Below are positions 17,346 to 27,851 of a stretch of 64,000 nt of DNA, piece after piece. Source of the stretch: Streptomyces lincolnensis (GTDB lineage Bacteria; Actinomycetota; Actinomycetes; Streptomycetales; Streptomycetaceae). The DNA is taken from the NCBI RefSeq assembly GCF_001685355.1, contig NZ_CP016438.1:3782001-3846000 (forward strand), written 5' to 3'. The notes beneath the pieces are model-generated. The model was not told the origin of the DNA. It searched no databases and saw nothing but the letters and a program-made list of their open reading frames with translations. Made by a program: the position numbers and the translations under genes. Each line of letters begins with the position of its first letter. Within the stretch, counting starts at the first letter, position 1.

Positions 17346-18134
17346 ATGCCGATATCCGGGACACCCAGCCGCGCCGACCTCGTCGACCACCTTGTGAAGA
17401 CCCGTATCGCGGGCGACGTCGCCACCCCGCGTGAGAACAACCTCTCCCACTACCGCCAGTTGGCGAACGGCGTCCGCAACTTCTGGCTCGGCCTGGAGCT
17501 GGGCGACCGCTGGACCGACGAGCAGGACGTGCTCGCGGTGATGGCGGAGCGGGTGGGGGTCAACGACGACCCGGAGTACCGCTACGGCCAGGACACCATC
17601 GACCCCGAGCTGACGGTGGCCGCCCTGGAGCGGATGGCGGGCCGGCTGCGCAAGGCGGCCGACGGGCAGCAGCGGGTGCTCTTCGCCACCGGTCACCCGG
17701 GCGGTCTGCTCGACGTGCACCGGGCCACGGCGGCCGCGCTGCGCACGGCGGGCTGCGAGATCGTGGTGATCCCGGACGGGCTCCAGACGGACGAGGGCTA
17801 TGTCATGCAGTTCGCGGACGTGGCGGTCCTGGAGCACGGCGCCACGCTGTGGCACACGCACTCCGGCGAGCCGATGAAGGCGATCCTCACGGGCCTGGAG
17901 CGCGAGGGCCGTCCGCTGCCCGACCTGGTCGTCGCCGACCACGGCTGGGCGGGCTACGCCGGTCAGCACGGCGTGGACTCCGTCGGGTACGCCGACTCCA
18001 ACGACCCGGCGCTCTTCCTCGCCGAGGCCGAGGGCACCGTCCAGGTGACGGTCCCGCTCGACGACCACGTGGTCAGCCCCCGCTTCTACGACCCGATGAC
18101 GGCGTATCTGCTGGCGGAGGCGGGGCTGGTCTGA
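17346..18134 (+). CDS. conserved actinobacterial protein, putative phosphatase (PF15698-like)
   Basis: The 262-residue soluble protein has an alpha/beta appearance. Conserved-looking segments are ATPRENNLSHYRQLANGVRNFWLG, VLFATGHPGGLLDVH, EIVVIPDGLQTD, TLWHTHSGEPMKAIL and VVADHGWAGYAGQHGVDSVGYADSND. I believe this corresponds to the Pfam family named Phosphatase, which is common in streptomycetes; activity and substrate are undefined. The His/Asp-rich motifs (GHPG, HTHSGEP, DHGW) fit a metal or phosphoester site. It has no signal peptide. A 6-bp hairpin (TGAGCC...GGCTCA) overlaps its stop and may terminate both this gene and the convergent thioesterase. Confidence 0.6.
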   Translation: MPISGTPSRADLVDHLVKTRIAGDVATPRENNLSHYRQLANGVRNFWLGLELGDRWTDEQDVLAVMAERVGVNDDPEYRYGQDTIDPELTVAALERMAGRLRKAADGQQRVLFATGHPGGLLDVHRATAAALRTAGCEIVVIPDGLQTDEGYVMQFADVAVLEHGATLWHTHSGEPMKAILTGLEREGRPLPDLVVADHGWAGYAGQHGVDSVGYADSNDPALFLAEAEGTVQVTVPLDDHVVSPRFYDPMTAYLLAEAGLV

Positions 18135-18164
18135 GCCCCAGTGGCTCATCCGATCCCCGGCGGC

Positions 18165-19040
18165 TCAGCGGGGGACGCGGATCACGCCCTCCTGGATCAC
18201 CGAGATCGCGAGCCTGCCGTCCTGTGTGTAGATGCGGGCCTGACCGAGTCCCCGGCCGCCCGACGCGGACGGGGACTCCTGGTCGTACAGGAGCCATTCG
18301 TCGGCGCGGAAGGGCCGGTGGAACCACATCGCGTGGTCCAGGGACGCCCCGACGACGTCACCGACCGCCCAGCCGCCGCGGCCGTGCGCGAGCAGGACCG
18401 AGTCGAGCAGGGTCATGTCGGAGACGTACGTGGCGAGGACGACGTGCAGGAGCGGTTCGTCAGCAGCACAGTCGAGCTTGCCGTTGGTGCGGAACCACAC
18501 CTGGGAGTGCGGCTCGCGCGGCTCGCCGAAGGCCCCGTAGGGCGGCTCCTCGACGTAGCGCAGATCGACCGACTCGCGGGTCTCCAGGAAGCGTTCCACC
18601 ACGTCGGCGTCGAGATGGCCGTAGCCGCGCAGCCGCTCCTGGGAGGTGGGCAGCGTGGCCGGGTCCGGGGCGGACGGCATCGGGGCCTGGTGGTCGAGGC
18701 CTTCCTCGTACGCCTGGAAGGACGCCGACAGGTGGAAGATCGGCTTGCCGTGCTGGACGGCGACCACCCGGCGGGTGGTGAAGGAGCGGCCGTCGCGGAT
18801 GCGGTCGACGCTGTAGACGATGGGCGCGCCCGGGTCGCCGGCGCGCAGGAAGTACGCGTGCAGCGAGTGGGCGGGCCGGTCGGCGGGGACCGTGCGCCCG
18901 GCGGCCACCAGTGCCTGGGCCGCGACCTGTCCGCCGAAGACGCGCGGGATGATCGCGGGGCGGGACCGGCCGCGGAAGATGTTCTCCTCGATCTGCTCCA
19001 GGTCGAGCAGATCGAGGAGATCCTGAAGTGTCTGGCTCAT
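18165..19040 (-). CDS. tesB: acyl-CoA thioesterase II
   Basis: The 291-residue protein is a double hot-dog thioesterase of the TesB family, which hydrolyses acyl-CoA to fatty acid and CoA. Typical parts are FRGRSRPAIIPRVFGGQVAAQAL at the N-terminus, SLHAYFLRAGDPGAPIVYSVDRIRDGRSF in the first hot dog, and SLDHAMWFHRPFRADEWLLYDQESP in the second. The Asp of SLDHAMWFH matches the known catalytic Asp. The gene lies downstream of an acyl-CoA dehydrogenase on the same strand with a 46-bp gap, fitting a fatty-acid or acyl-CoA turnover role. Confidence 0.9.
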   Translation of the reverse strand: MSQTLQDLLDLLDLEQIEENIFRGRSRPAIIPRVFGGQVAAQALVAAGRTVPADRPAHSLHAYFLRAGDPGAPIVYSVDRIRDGRSFTTRRVVAVQHGKPIFHLSASFQAYEEGLDHQAPMPSAPDPATLPTSQERLRGYGHLDADVVERFLETRESVDLRYVEEPPYGAFGEPREPHSQVWFRTNGKLDCAADEPLLHVVLATYVSDMTLLDSVLLAHGRGGWAVGDVVGASLDHAMWFHRPFRADEWLLYDQESPSASGGRGLGQARIYTQDGRLAISVIQEGVIRVPR

Positions 19041-19086
19041 GGCAGACAGTTGTACCTGCCAGTCTTTTCTTCGGGTTTCGCCGGCC

Positions 19087-20244
19087 TTACAGACCCATGT
19101 CCTTCGCGATGATCGACTTCATGATCTCGCTGGTGCCGCCGTAGATGCGGTTGACGCGGTTGTCCGCGTACAGGCGGGCGATCGGGTACTCGTTCATGAA
19201 GCCGTAGCCGCCGTGCAGCTGGAGGCAGCGGTCGATCACGCGGTGGGCGACCTCGGTGCAGAACAGCTTGGCGCTGGCGGCCTCGGCGGGCGTCAGCTCA
19301 CCGGCGTCGAGGGCTTCGAGCGCGCGGTCGGCGACGGCCTCGGCCGCGTCCACCTCGGCCTGGCAGGCGGCCAGCTCGAACTTGGTGTTCTGGAAGGAGG
19401 CGACGGTCTTGCCGAAGACGGTGCGGTCCTGCACGTACTCCTTGGCGAACCGGACCGCGGCCTTGGCCTGCGCGTAGGCGCCGAAGGCGATGCCCCAGCG
19501 CTCGGAGGCGAGGTTGTGGCCGAGGTAGTAGAAGCCCTTGTTCTCCTCGCCGAGGAGGTCCTCGACGGGCACCTTGACGTCGACGAACGCGAGTTCGGCG
19601 GTGTCGGAGGTCTTCAGGCCGAGCTTGTCGAGCTTGCGGCCGATGGAGTAGCCCTCGGACTTGGTGTCCACCGCGAAGAGGGAGATGCCGAAGCGGCGGT
19701 CGTCGGCGGTGGGCGCCGAGGTGCGGGCGCAGACGATCACGCGGTCGGCGTGGACGCCGCCGGTGATGAAGGTCTTGGAGCCGTTGAGGACGTAGTGCGT
19801 GCCGTCCTCGCTCAGCTTGGCGGTGGTCTTCATGCCCGCGAGGTCGGAGCCGGTGCCCGGCTCGGTCATCGCGAGGGCCCACATCTCCTCGCCGGAGACG
19901 AACTTCGGCAGGAACCGCTTCTTCTGCTCGTCGGTGGCGAGCATCTTGATGTACGGCAGACCGAGCAGCACGTGCACGCCGGAGCCGCCGAACTGGACGC
20001 CCGCGCGGGCCGTCTCCTCGTACATCACGGCTTCGAACTTGTACGAGTCGATGCCGGCGCCGCCGAACTCCTCGTCGACACGGATGCCGAAGACACCCAG
20101 CTCGGCGAGCTTGTAGTAGAAGTCGCGCGGCGCCTGGCCGGCTGCGAACCACTCGTCGTAGACCGGGACGACCTCGGCCTCGATGAAGGCCCGGAGGGTC
20201 TCCCGGAACGCTTCGTGGTCCTCGTTGAACACGGTACGGCGCAC
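19087..20244 (-). CDS. acyl-CoA dehydrogenase
   Basis: A 385-residue flavoprotein of the acyl-CoA dehydrogenase family. It shows the FAD/substrate signature LAMTEPGTGSDLAGMKTTA, the second signature LQLHGGYGFMNEYPIARLYAD, and the C-terminal INRIYGGTSEIMKSIIAKDMGL. The frame is open to 20289, but the GTG at 20244 has TGGAGG 8 nt upstream and gives the usual length and N-terminus (RRTVFNEDHEAFRETLRAF). The residue aligned with the Glu of the IYEGT motif is Gly here (IYGGT), so the catalytic base probably lies in the other subfamily position (isovaleryl/long-chain type). It likely forms an operon with tesB. Confidence 0.88.
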   Translation of the reverse strand: MRRTVFNEDHEAFRETLRAFIEAEVVPVYDEWFAAGQAPRDFYYKLAELGVFGIRVDEEFGGAGIDSYKFEAVMYEETARAGVQFGGSGVHVLLGLPYIKMLATDEQKKRFLPKFVSGEEMWALAMTEPGTGSDLAGMKTTAKLSEDGTHYVLNGSKTFITGGVHADRVIVCARTSAPTADDRRFGISLFAVDTKSEGYSIGRKLDKLGLKTSDTAELAFVDVKVPVEDLLGEENKGFYYLGHNLASERWGIAFGAYAQAKAAVRFAKEYVQDRTVFGKTVASFQNTKFELAACQAEVDAAEAVADRALEALDAGELTPAEAASAKLFCTEVAHRVIDRCLQLHGGYGFMNEYPIARLYADNRVNRIYGGTSEIMKSIIAKDMGL

Positions 20245-20275
20245 CGCCGCCACCTCCAGCTTCCTCACCATGTCT

Positions 20276-20293
20276 AAGCGCTTGCTCACTTAC
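20276..20293 (-). promoter_or_regulatory. candidate TetR-type operator before the acyl-CoA dehydrogenase
   Basis: TAAGCGCTTGCTCACTTA lies about 30 nt upstream of the chosen start. Its TAAG/CTTA ends and GCGCTTGCT core resemble sites bound by TetR-type acyl-CoA regulators in actinobacteria. It is unlike the AccR sites nearby. Confidence 0.35.
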
Positions 20294-20342
20294 CGTACCG
20301 GCGAGTACGAGTGCCGTCCAGGTAACGCTCGTCACGTGCGGC

Positions 20343-20933
20343 TCAGTCGGCGGCGGAAGCGAAGGCTCCCCGGGCCATCCGGTGCAGCAGCGCGGCGGTG
20401 GCTCCGCGCCCCGGCAGGGACCCGGCGCGCCCCAGGTGCGGTGTGGAGTTCAGCAGGCCGAACACCGAGTGCACCGCCGACCGTGCCGCGGGCTCGGCCA
20501 GCTCCGGATACACCTCCCGCACCACCTCCACCCACAGCTCGACGTACTGGCGCTGGAGCTGCCGGACGAGCTTGCGGTCGCTGTCGCGCAGGCGGTCCAG
20601 CTCGCGGTCGTGCAGGACGATCAGCGGGCGGTCGTCCAGGGCGAAGTCGATGTGCCCCTCGATCAAGGAGTCGAGCAGCGTCTCCGGACCCCCGGCCGCC
20701 TCGGCGACACGCCGCTTTCCCCCGGTGAGCAGCTGCCCGCTGATCCCCACCAGCAGCTCGGCGAGCATCGCGTCCTTGCCGGCGAAGTGGCGGTAGAGCC
20801 CGGGGCCGCTGATACCTACGGCGGCGCCTATCTCGTCGACGCCGACCCCGTGGAAGCCGCGCTCGGCGAAGAGCCGGGCGGCCTCTCTGAGGATCTGTTC
20901 GCGGCGGGTGGGGGCGTCGGTTCTGGTGGCCAT
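20343..20933 (-). CDS. accR: TetR-family repressor of short-chain acyl-CoA metabolism (AccR)
   Basis: The 196-residue protein has an N-terminal TetR helix-turn-helix (about residues 13-58: REQILREAARLFAERGFHGVGVDEIGAAVGISGPGLYRHFAGKD) and a ligand-binding C-terminus. It diverges from the accD1-accA1-hmgL-acdH operon. In S. avermitilis the repressor at this position, AccR, binds GTTAA-N6-TTAAC and responds to short-chain acyl-CoAs. Two such palindromes lie in the intergenic region here. The assignment combines established family knowledge with the visible operators. Confidence 0.85.
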   Translation of the reverse strand: MATRTDAPTRREQILREAARLFAERGFHGVGVDEIGAAVGISGPGLYRHFAGKDAMLAELLVGISGQLLTGGKRRVAEAAGGPETLLDSLIEGHIDFALDDRPLIVLHDRELDRLRDSDRKLVRQLQRQYVELWVEVVREVYPELAEPAARSAVHSVFGLLNSTPHLGRAGSLPGRGATAALLHRMARGAFASAAD

Positions 20934-20955
20934 GGAAGCAATTCTAGACAGGGAG

Positions 20956-20971
20956 GTTAGCGGTCGTTAAC
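20956..20971. promoter_or_regulatory. AccR operator 1
   Basis: GTTAGCGGTCGTTAAC matches GTTAA-N6-TTAAC with one mismatch. It lies 22 nt upstream of accR. Confidence 0.75.
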
Positions 20972-20984
20972 CTGAAGGAAACGC

Positions 20985-21000
20985 GTTAACGCTCATTAAC
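20985..21000. promoter_or_regulatory. AccR operator 2
   Basis: GTTAACGCTCATTAAC is an exact GTTAA-N6-TTAAC palindrome. It starts 29 nt after the start of operator 1, so nearly on the same DNA face at three turns, and lies 21 nt upstream of accD1. Confidence 0.8.
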
Positions 21001-21021
21001 AGGGTGAGGGGACCGCACGAC

Positions 21022-22638
<1,617 letters not shown>

Positions 22639-22644
22639 GGACCC

Positions 22645-24561
22645 ATGTTTGACACCGTCCTTGTCGCCAACCGGGGCGAGATCGCCGTCCGCGTCATCCG
22701 CACGCTGCGCGCGCTGGGCGTGCGCTCCGTCGCCGTCTTCTCCGACGCGGACGCCGACGCGCGGCACGTCCGGGAGGCCGACACGGCCGTCCGCCTGGGA
22801 CCGGCGCCCGCGGCCGAGAGCTATCTGTCCGTGGAGCGGCTGCTGGAGGCGGCCGCCCGCACCGGCGCGCAGGCCGTCCACCCCGGGTACGGCTTCCTCG
22901 CGGAGAACGCCGGCTTCGCGCGCGCGTGCGAAGACGCGGGGCTGGTCTTCATCGGGCCGTCCGCCGAGGCGATCTCCCTCATGGGCGACAAGATCCGCGC
23001 CAAGGAGACCGTGAAGGCGGCCGGGGTGCCCGTGGTCCCCGGCGGCCGTGACCCCGAACTGGCCGAGGCGGCCCGTGAGTTGGGCGCCCCCGTGCTGCTG
23101 AAGCCCAGCGCGGGCGGCGGCGGCAAGGGCATGCGGCTGGTCCGGGACCTCACCGTCCTGGAGGAGGAGATCGCCGCCGCCCGCCGGGAGGCCCGCGCCT
23201 CCTTCGGCGACGACACGCTGCTCGTGGAGCGGTGGGTCGACCGGCCCCGGCACATCGAGATCCAGGTGCTCGCCGACGGCCACGGCAAGGTGATCCACCT
23301 CGGCGAGCGCGAGTGCTCCCTCCAACGCCGCCACCAGAAGATCGTCGAGGAGGCGCCCAGTGTGCTCCTCGACGAGGAGACCCGGGCCGCGATGGGCGAG
23401 GCGGCGGTCCAGGCGGCCCGCTCCTGCGGCTACCGGGGCGCGGGGACGGTGGAGTTCATCGTGCCGGGCAACGACCCGTCGTCGTACTACTTCATGGAGA
23501 TGAACACGCGTCTCCAGGTGGAGCACCCGGTCACCGAGCTGGTGACGGGGCTGGACCTGGTGGAGTGGCAGCTGCGGGTGGCGGCGGGCGAGCACCTGCC
23601 CCACGCGCAGGACGACATCACGCTCACCGGTCACGCGATCGAGGCCCGTGTCTGCGCCGAAGACCCCTCCCGCGGGTTCCTGCCCTCCGGCGGCACGGTG
23701 CTGAGGCTGCACGAACCCCAGGGCGACGGCGTCCGCACCGACTCCGGGCTCAGTGAGGGCACCGAGGTCGGCAGCCTGTACGACCCGATGCTGTCCAAGG
23801 TGATCGCGTACGGCCCCGACCGGGAGACCGCGCTCCGCAGGCTCCGGGCGGCCCTCGCGGAGACGGTGACGCTGGGCGTGCCCACCAATGCCGGGTTCCT
23901 GCGGCGGCTGCTGGCGCATCCGGCGGTGGTGGCGGGCGAGCTGGACACGGGGCTGGTCGAGCGGGTGGTGGACGACCTCGTCCCCGCCGAGGTGCCGCAG
24001 GAGGTGTACGAGGCGGCGGCGGCCGTCCGGCTGGACGCGCTGCGGCCTCGCGGGACGGGCTGGACCGACCCCTTCTCGGTGCCGAGCGGCTGGCGGCTCG
24101 GCGGCCTCACCCAGCCCGTCGGCTTCCACCTGCGGGTGCAGGACCCCGTGCAGTACGTCCCGCGCGGCACCCACACCGTCACCGGCACCCGGGTCTCGGT
24201 CACCCTCGACGGCGTCCGCCACACCTTCCACCGCGCCGCCGACTGGATCGGCCGCGACGGCGACGCCTGGCACGTACGCGACCACGACCCGGTGGCCGCG
24301 TCCCTGACCGGGGCCGCCCACGCGGGAGCCGATTCCCTCACCGCGCCCATGCCCGGCACGGTGACGGTGGTGAAGGTGGCCGTCGGGGACGAGGTGGCCG
24401 CCGGTCAGAGTCTGGTCGTCGTCGAGGCGATGAAGATGGAGCACGTCATCTCCGCCCCGCACGCCGGCACGGTCGCCGAGCTGGACGTCACGCCGGGCAC
24501 GACGGTCGCCATGGACCAGGTGCTCGCCGTCATCACACCGCACGAGGAGGAGACGGCATGA
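22645..24561 (+). CDS. accA1: acyl-CoA carboxylase alpha subunit (biotin carboxylase plus biotin carrier)
   Basis: The 638-residue protein begins with the biotin carboxylase N-domain ([21 protein letters not shown]). The ATP-grasp domain follows ([57 protein letters not shown]). It ends with a biotinyl carrier domain whose EAMKMEH contains the lysine to be biotinylated (about residue 605). This is the usual one-chain alpha subunit of methylcrotonyl/propionyl-CoA carboxylases. It starts 7 nt after accD1 and its TGA overlaps the ATG of hmgL, so tight coupling is expected. Confidence 0.92.
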   Translation: MFDTVLVANRGEIAVRVIRTLRALGVRSVAVFSDADADARHVREADTAVRLGPAPAAESYLSVERLLEAAARTGAQAVHPGYGFLAENAGFARACEDAGLVFIGPSAEAISLMGDKIRAKETVKAAGVPVVPGGRDPELAEAARELGAPVLLKPSAGGGGKGMRLVRDLTVLEEEIAAARREARASFGDDTLLVERWVDRPRHIEIQVLADGHGKVIHLGERECSLQRRHQKIVEEAPSVLLDEETRAAMGEAAVQAARSCGYRGAGTVEFIVPGNDPSSYYFMEMNTRLQVEHPVTELVTGLDLVEWQLRVAAGEHLPHAQDDITLTGHAIEARVCAEDPSRGFLPSGGTVLRLHEPQGDGVRTDSGLSEGTEVGSLYDPMLSKVIAYGPDRETALRRLRAALAETVTLGVPTNAGFLRRLLAHPAVVAGELDTGLVERVVDDLVPAEVPQEVYEAAAAVRLDALRPRGTGWTDPFSVPSGWRLGGLTQPVGFHLRVQDPVQYVPRGTHTVTGTRVSVTLDGVRHTFHRAADWIGRDGDAWHVRDHDPVAASLTGAAHAGADSLTAPMPGTVTVVKVAVGDEVAAGQSLVVVEAMKMEHVISAPHAGTVAELDVTPGTTVAMDQVLAVITPHEEETA

Positions 24562-25499
24562 GCAGCGCCCCCGGACTCGGGCTCCCCATGGCCGTACCGG
24601 AAGCCGGCCTGCCCGCCCGCGTCCGGATCCACGAGGTCGGCGCCCGCGACGGCCTCCAGAACGAGAAGGCGACCGTGGCGACCGGGGTGAAGGCGGAGTT
24701 CGTGCGCCGCCTGGCCGACGCGGGCCTGACGACGATCGAGGCGACGAGCTTCGTGCACCCGAGGTGGGTGCCCCAACTCGCCGACGCCGAGGAGCTGTTC
24801 CCGCAGGTCGCCGGCCTCCCGGTGGACCTCCCGGTCCTCGTGCCGAACGAACGCGGCCTGGACCGCGCGCTCGCGCTGGGCGCCACCCGGGTCGCCGTCT
24901 TCGCCAGTGCCACCGAGTCCTTCGCCAAGGCCAACCTCAACCGCACGGTGGACGAGGCGCTGGCGATGTTCGAGCCGGTCGTGGCCCGGGCGAAGGCGGC
25001 GGGCGGGCACGTGCGCGGCTATCTCTCCATGTGCTTCGGCGACCCGTGGGAGGGTGCCGTCCCCATCCCGCAGGTCGTCAGGGTCTGCCGGGCCCTGCTC
25101 GACATGGGCTGCGACGAACTCAGCCTGGGCGACACGATCGGCGTCGCCACCCCGGGCCACGTCCGGGCGCTGCTGACCGAACTCGACGCCCCCGTCGAGA
25201 AGCTGGGCGTGCACTTCCACGACACCTACGGCCAGGCCCTCGCCAACACCTACGCCGCCCTCCAGCACGGCGTCACCACCGTGGACGCCTCGGCGGGCGG
25301 CCTCGGCGGCTGCCCGTACGCGAAGTCCGCCACCGGCAACCTCGCCACCGAAGACCTCGTGTGGATGCTTCAGGGTCTCGGCATCGACACCGGAGTCGAC
25401 CTCGGCCGCCTCGTCGCCACCAGCGCGTGGATGGCCGGCCACCTGGGCCGACCCAGCCCGTCCCGCACCGTCCGGGCCCTGTCCCACAAGGAGCAGTGA
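24558..25499 (+). CDS. hmgL: hydroxymethylglutaryl-CoA lyase
   Basis: A 313-residue TIM-barrel lyase that splits HMG-CoA into acetoacetate and acetyl-CoA, the last step of leucine degradation. Family motifs are [11 protein letters not shown] near residue 27, the metal-binding [10 protein letters not shown], and the C-terminal [15 protein letters not shown] with the conserved active-site Cys. The ATG overlaps the accA1 stop (ATGA). Its position between the carboxylase and AcdH completes a leucine-type (liu-like) set. Confidence 0.92.
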   Translation: MSSAPGLGLPMAVPEAGLPARVRIHEVGARDGLQNEKATVATGVKAEFVRRLADAGLTTIEATSFVHPRWVPQLADAEELFPQVAGLPVDLPVLVPNERGLDRALALGATRVAVFASATESFAKANLNRTVDEALAMFEPVVARAKAAGGHVRGYLSMCFGDPWEGAVPIPQVVRVCRALLDMGCDELSLGDTIGVATPGHVRALLTELDAPVEKLGVHFHDTYGQALANTYAALQHGVTTVDASAGGLGGCPYAKSATGNLATEDLVWMLQGLGIDTGVDLGRLVATSAWMAGHLGRPSPSRTVRALSHKEQ

Positions 25500-25504
25500 A
25501 CACG

Positions 25505-26665
25505 ATGGACCACAGGCTCTCCCCCGAACTGGAAGAACTCCGCCGCACGGTCGAGGCGTTCGCCCACGACGTCGTGGCACCCAAGATCGGTGACTTCTAC
25601 GAGCACCACGAGTTCCCGTACGAGATCGTCCGCGAGATGGGCCGCATGGGCCTGTTCGGGCTGCCGTTCCCCGAGGAGTACGGCGGTATGGGCGGCGACT
25701 ACCTGGCCCTCGGGCTCGTGCTGGAGGAACTGGCCCGCGTGGACTCCTCGGTGGCCATCACCCTGGAGGCGGGGGTCTCGCTGGGCGCGATGCCGCTGTT
25801 CCTGTACGGCACCGAGGCGCAGAAGCAGGAGTGGCTCCCGCGGATGTGCTCCGGCGAGATCCTCGGCGCCTTCGGCCTGACCGAGCCGGACGGCGGCAGC
25901 GACGCCGGTGCCACACGGACGACGGCCCGCCTCGACCCGGACACCGACGAGTGGGTGATCAACGGCAGCAAGTGCTTCATCACCAACTCCGGGACCGACA
26001 TCACGGGTCTTGTGACCGTCACCGCGGTGACCGGCCGCAAGCCGGACGGCAAGCCACTGATCTCGGCGATCATCGTCCCGTCGGGCACCCCGGGCTTCAC
26101 CGTCGCCGCCCCCTACTCCAAGGTCGGCTGGAGTGCCTCGGACACCCGGGAGCTGTCCTTCTCCGACGTCCGGGTCCCGGCGGCCAACCTGCTGGGCGAA
26201 CAGGGCCGCGGATACGCCCAGTTCCTGCGCATCCTCGACGAGGGGCGGATCGCCATCGCCGCCCTCGCCACCGGGCTCGCCCAGGGCTGTGTCGACGAGT
26301 CGGTGAAGTACGCGCGCGAACGCCACGCCTTCGGCCGGCCGATCGGCGCCAACCAGGCCATCCAGTTCAAGATCGCCGACATGGAGATGAAGGCCCACAC
26401 CGCCCGCCTCGCGTGGCGCGACGCCGCCTCCCGGCTGGTGGCCAGCGAGCCCTTCAAGAAGGAGGCGGCCCTCGCCAAGCTGTACTCCTCCACGATCGCC
26501 GTGGACAACGCCCGCGACGCCACCCAGATCCACGGCGGCTACGGCTTCATGAACGAGTACCCGGTGGCCCGCATGTGGCGCGACTCCAAGATCCTGGAGA
26601 TCGGCGAGGGCACCAGCGAGGTCCAGCGGATGCTGATCGCCCGGGAGTTGGGGCTCGTGGGCTAG
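25505..26665 (+). CDS. acdH: short/branched-chain acyl-CoA dehydrogenase AcdH
   Basis: A 386-residue flavoprotein whose length and neighbourhood match AcdH (FadE4) of S. coelicolor and S. avermitilis, which oxidises branched and short-chain acyl-CoAs in valine, isoleucine and leucine catabolism. FAD-binding signatures are AFGLTEPDGGSDAGATRTTA and QIHGGYGFMNEYPVARMWRDSK. The catalytic Glu is in ILEIGEGTSEVQ. It starts 5 nt after hmgL; AAGGAG lies 11 nt upstream of the ATG. A GTG at 25496 is an alternative start. It ends the AccR-controlled operon and converges on a small membrane gene 8 bp away. Confidence 0.92.
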   Translation: MDHRLSPELEELRRTVEAFAHDVVAPKIGDFYEHHEFPYEIVREMGRMGLFGLPFPEEYGGMGGDYLALGLVLEELARVDSSVAITLEAGVSLGAMPLFLYGTEAQKQEWLPRMCSGEILGAFGLTEPDGGSDAGATRTTARLDPDTDEWVINGSKCFITNSGTDITGLVTVTAVTGRKPDGKPLISAIIVPSGTPGFTVAAPYSKVGWSASDTRELSFSDVRVPAANLLGEQGRGYAQFLRILDEGRIAIAALATGLAQGCVDESVKYARERHAFGRPIGANQAIQFKIADMEMKAHTARLAWRDAASRLVASEPFKKEAALAKLYSSTIAVDNARDATQIHGGYGFMNEYPVARMWRDSKILEIGEGTSEVQRMLIARELGLVG

Positions 26666-26673
26666 GGAGCTGT

Positions 26674-26988
26674 TCAGAAAATCTCGATCAGGACCATGAG
26701 GACCACCATCGGCGTCAGTGCCGTCAGCGCGGCGAGGGTCCAGTAACGCCCGCCGGGCAGCCCCGTCCGGTCGTGCAGCAGCAGGTTGACCGGGATCCAC
26801 AGTCCGAGGAACAGCGCCCACAGGGGCACCAGCAGCAGGGCCCACGGAAGCATGCCGTCGTTCTCCGTGGGCTCCCGGCTGGTGAGGCCCATGCTCGCGA
26901 GCGGGAAGTTCACCGCGAACAGGAGGAGGAACCACAGCGGTACGACGGCGACGATCCCCAGCCCGACGTTGGCGACGGCGGGCAGCAC
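26674..26988 (-). CDS. small membrane protein, unknown function
   Basis: The 104-residue product has three hydrophobic segments (LGIVAVVPLWFLLLFAV, LPWALLLVPLWALFLGLWIPV, TALTPMVVLMVLIEIF). I do not recognise the family. The GTG at 26988 has no ribosome binding site. A GAGGAGG lies about 20 nt upstream, where the frame reads ACG-ATC-GTA-CGT-ACC-CGG-GTG. That spacing would suit a start at the ACG (27003), so the gene may have lost its ancestral ATG or use a non-standard start. Confidence 0.6.
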   Translation of the reverse strand: MLPAVANVGLGIVAVVPLWFLLLFAVNFPLASMGLTSREPTENDGMLPWALLLVPLWALFLGLWIPVNLLLHDRTGLPGGRYWTLAALTALTPMVVLMVLIEIF

Positions 26989-27035
26989 CCGGGTACGTAC
27001 GATCGTGATCCCTCCTCGGACCGTGTCCTGCGTGC

Positions 27036-27488
27036 CTACCGCCCCCGGACCGCGCGGCGGCGGCGGGACGGCTGGGCCGTGTCGACGAGGACGCCGGATC
27101 CCCGGCCGGGGGTTTCGTTCCAGGCGCGGATCCTGGCCGCGACGCTCGCCAGCCGCGGGTCGTCGGGGCCCACGGCGAGGCGGAACAGGCCCTCGTAGGG
27201 GCGGCGGTCGTCGCCGCCCCAGCGCACGACTCCCTCGGTGTCGGCGAGGATGTCCCGGATGACCAGCTCCTGGGCCGCGGTGAAGGCGCCCCGCGCACCC
27301 GGCGGGTAGGAACCGGGCCGGATCACGACCGCCGTGCCGGAGGCCCGGTCGGACTCCGGAAGGCAGCTGTCGCGGATCTTCGACGGGGCGGTCCAGCCCT
27401 CGATCGGCCGGGGTTCACCGGGCCGGCCGAGCGTGTCGACCTCGTAGTGGAACCAGCACAGTGGGATCAGCGTAGTGGGATCAGCACC
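27036..27488 (-). pseudogene. decayed M15-peptidase-like secreted protein (C-terminal part only)
   Basis: About 145 residues are clearly homologous to the C-terminal two thirds of the Tat-exported protein at 30959-31639. The shared blocks are HYEVDTLG, ESDRASGTAVVIRPGSYPPGARG, VVRWGGDDRRPYEGLFRLAV and IRAWNETPG. The N-terminal signal and first third are missing. The frame simply runs back into the HTH gene with no usable start. A near-duplication of GCTGATCCCACT at the 5' edge shifts the frame relative to the homolog. The metal ligands expected for M15 peptidases (His and Asp in S-x-H-x-S-G-T-A-x-D) are Arg and Val here. Confidence 0.6.
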
Positions 27489-27514
27489 ATGAAGTCGGCA
27501 CCATGGGCATGGGG

Positions 27515-27808
27515 TCAGGCCGACTCGGCGAACCGGTCGGCCGTGAGGGGCGGTTCGGCGCCCATACGGCTGTCCAGCAGCCCCAACTCCTGGGCCCTGG
27601 CGCCCAGGGCGACACGCCCCACGACGTTCCAACGGTCCATCACACGCTGCACGCGCCGCTGCACGGTTCGATGCCCGATGCGCAGTCGGCGGCCGATGGC
27701 CGCGTCCCCCAACCCCTGGTGCAGCAGACGGATGATCAATGTGTCCGTACGGTCGAGTTCGAGCTCGGTCTGATCGAGATCTGTACGGTCCAATGACGAA
27801 GCATTCAA
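27515..27808 (-). CDS. small LuxR-type helix-turn-helix DNA-binding protein
   Basis: The 97-residue product is essentially one LuxR/GerE-type HTH. IIRLLHQGLGDAAIGRRLRIGHRTVQRRVQRVMDRWNVVGRVALGARAQELGLL aligns with the C-terminal domain of NarL-type regulators, without a receiver domain. The start is TTG at 27808 behind a G-rich stretch (GGGGGG, about 7 nt). It sits at the left edge of the accessory segment just upstream of the broken M15-like gene. It may regulate the cassette or be a relic of a larger regulator. Confidence 0.6.
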   Translation of the reverse strand: MNASSLDRTDLDQTELELDRTDTLIIRLLHQGLGDAAIGRRLRIGHRTVQRRVQRVMDRWNVVGRVALGARAQELGLLDSRMGAEPPLTADRFAESA

Positions 27809-27851
27809 GACAACCCCCCGGTAACGGAAGCCAAGCTACCTCTCGACCCAC

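Noticed and set aside
20285..20728. Plus-strand frame opposite the TetR gene
   Set aside because: It is antisense to accR, which has a clear HTH, and the product is Arg/Pro/Ala-rich without motifs.
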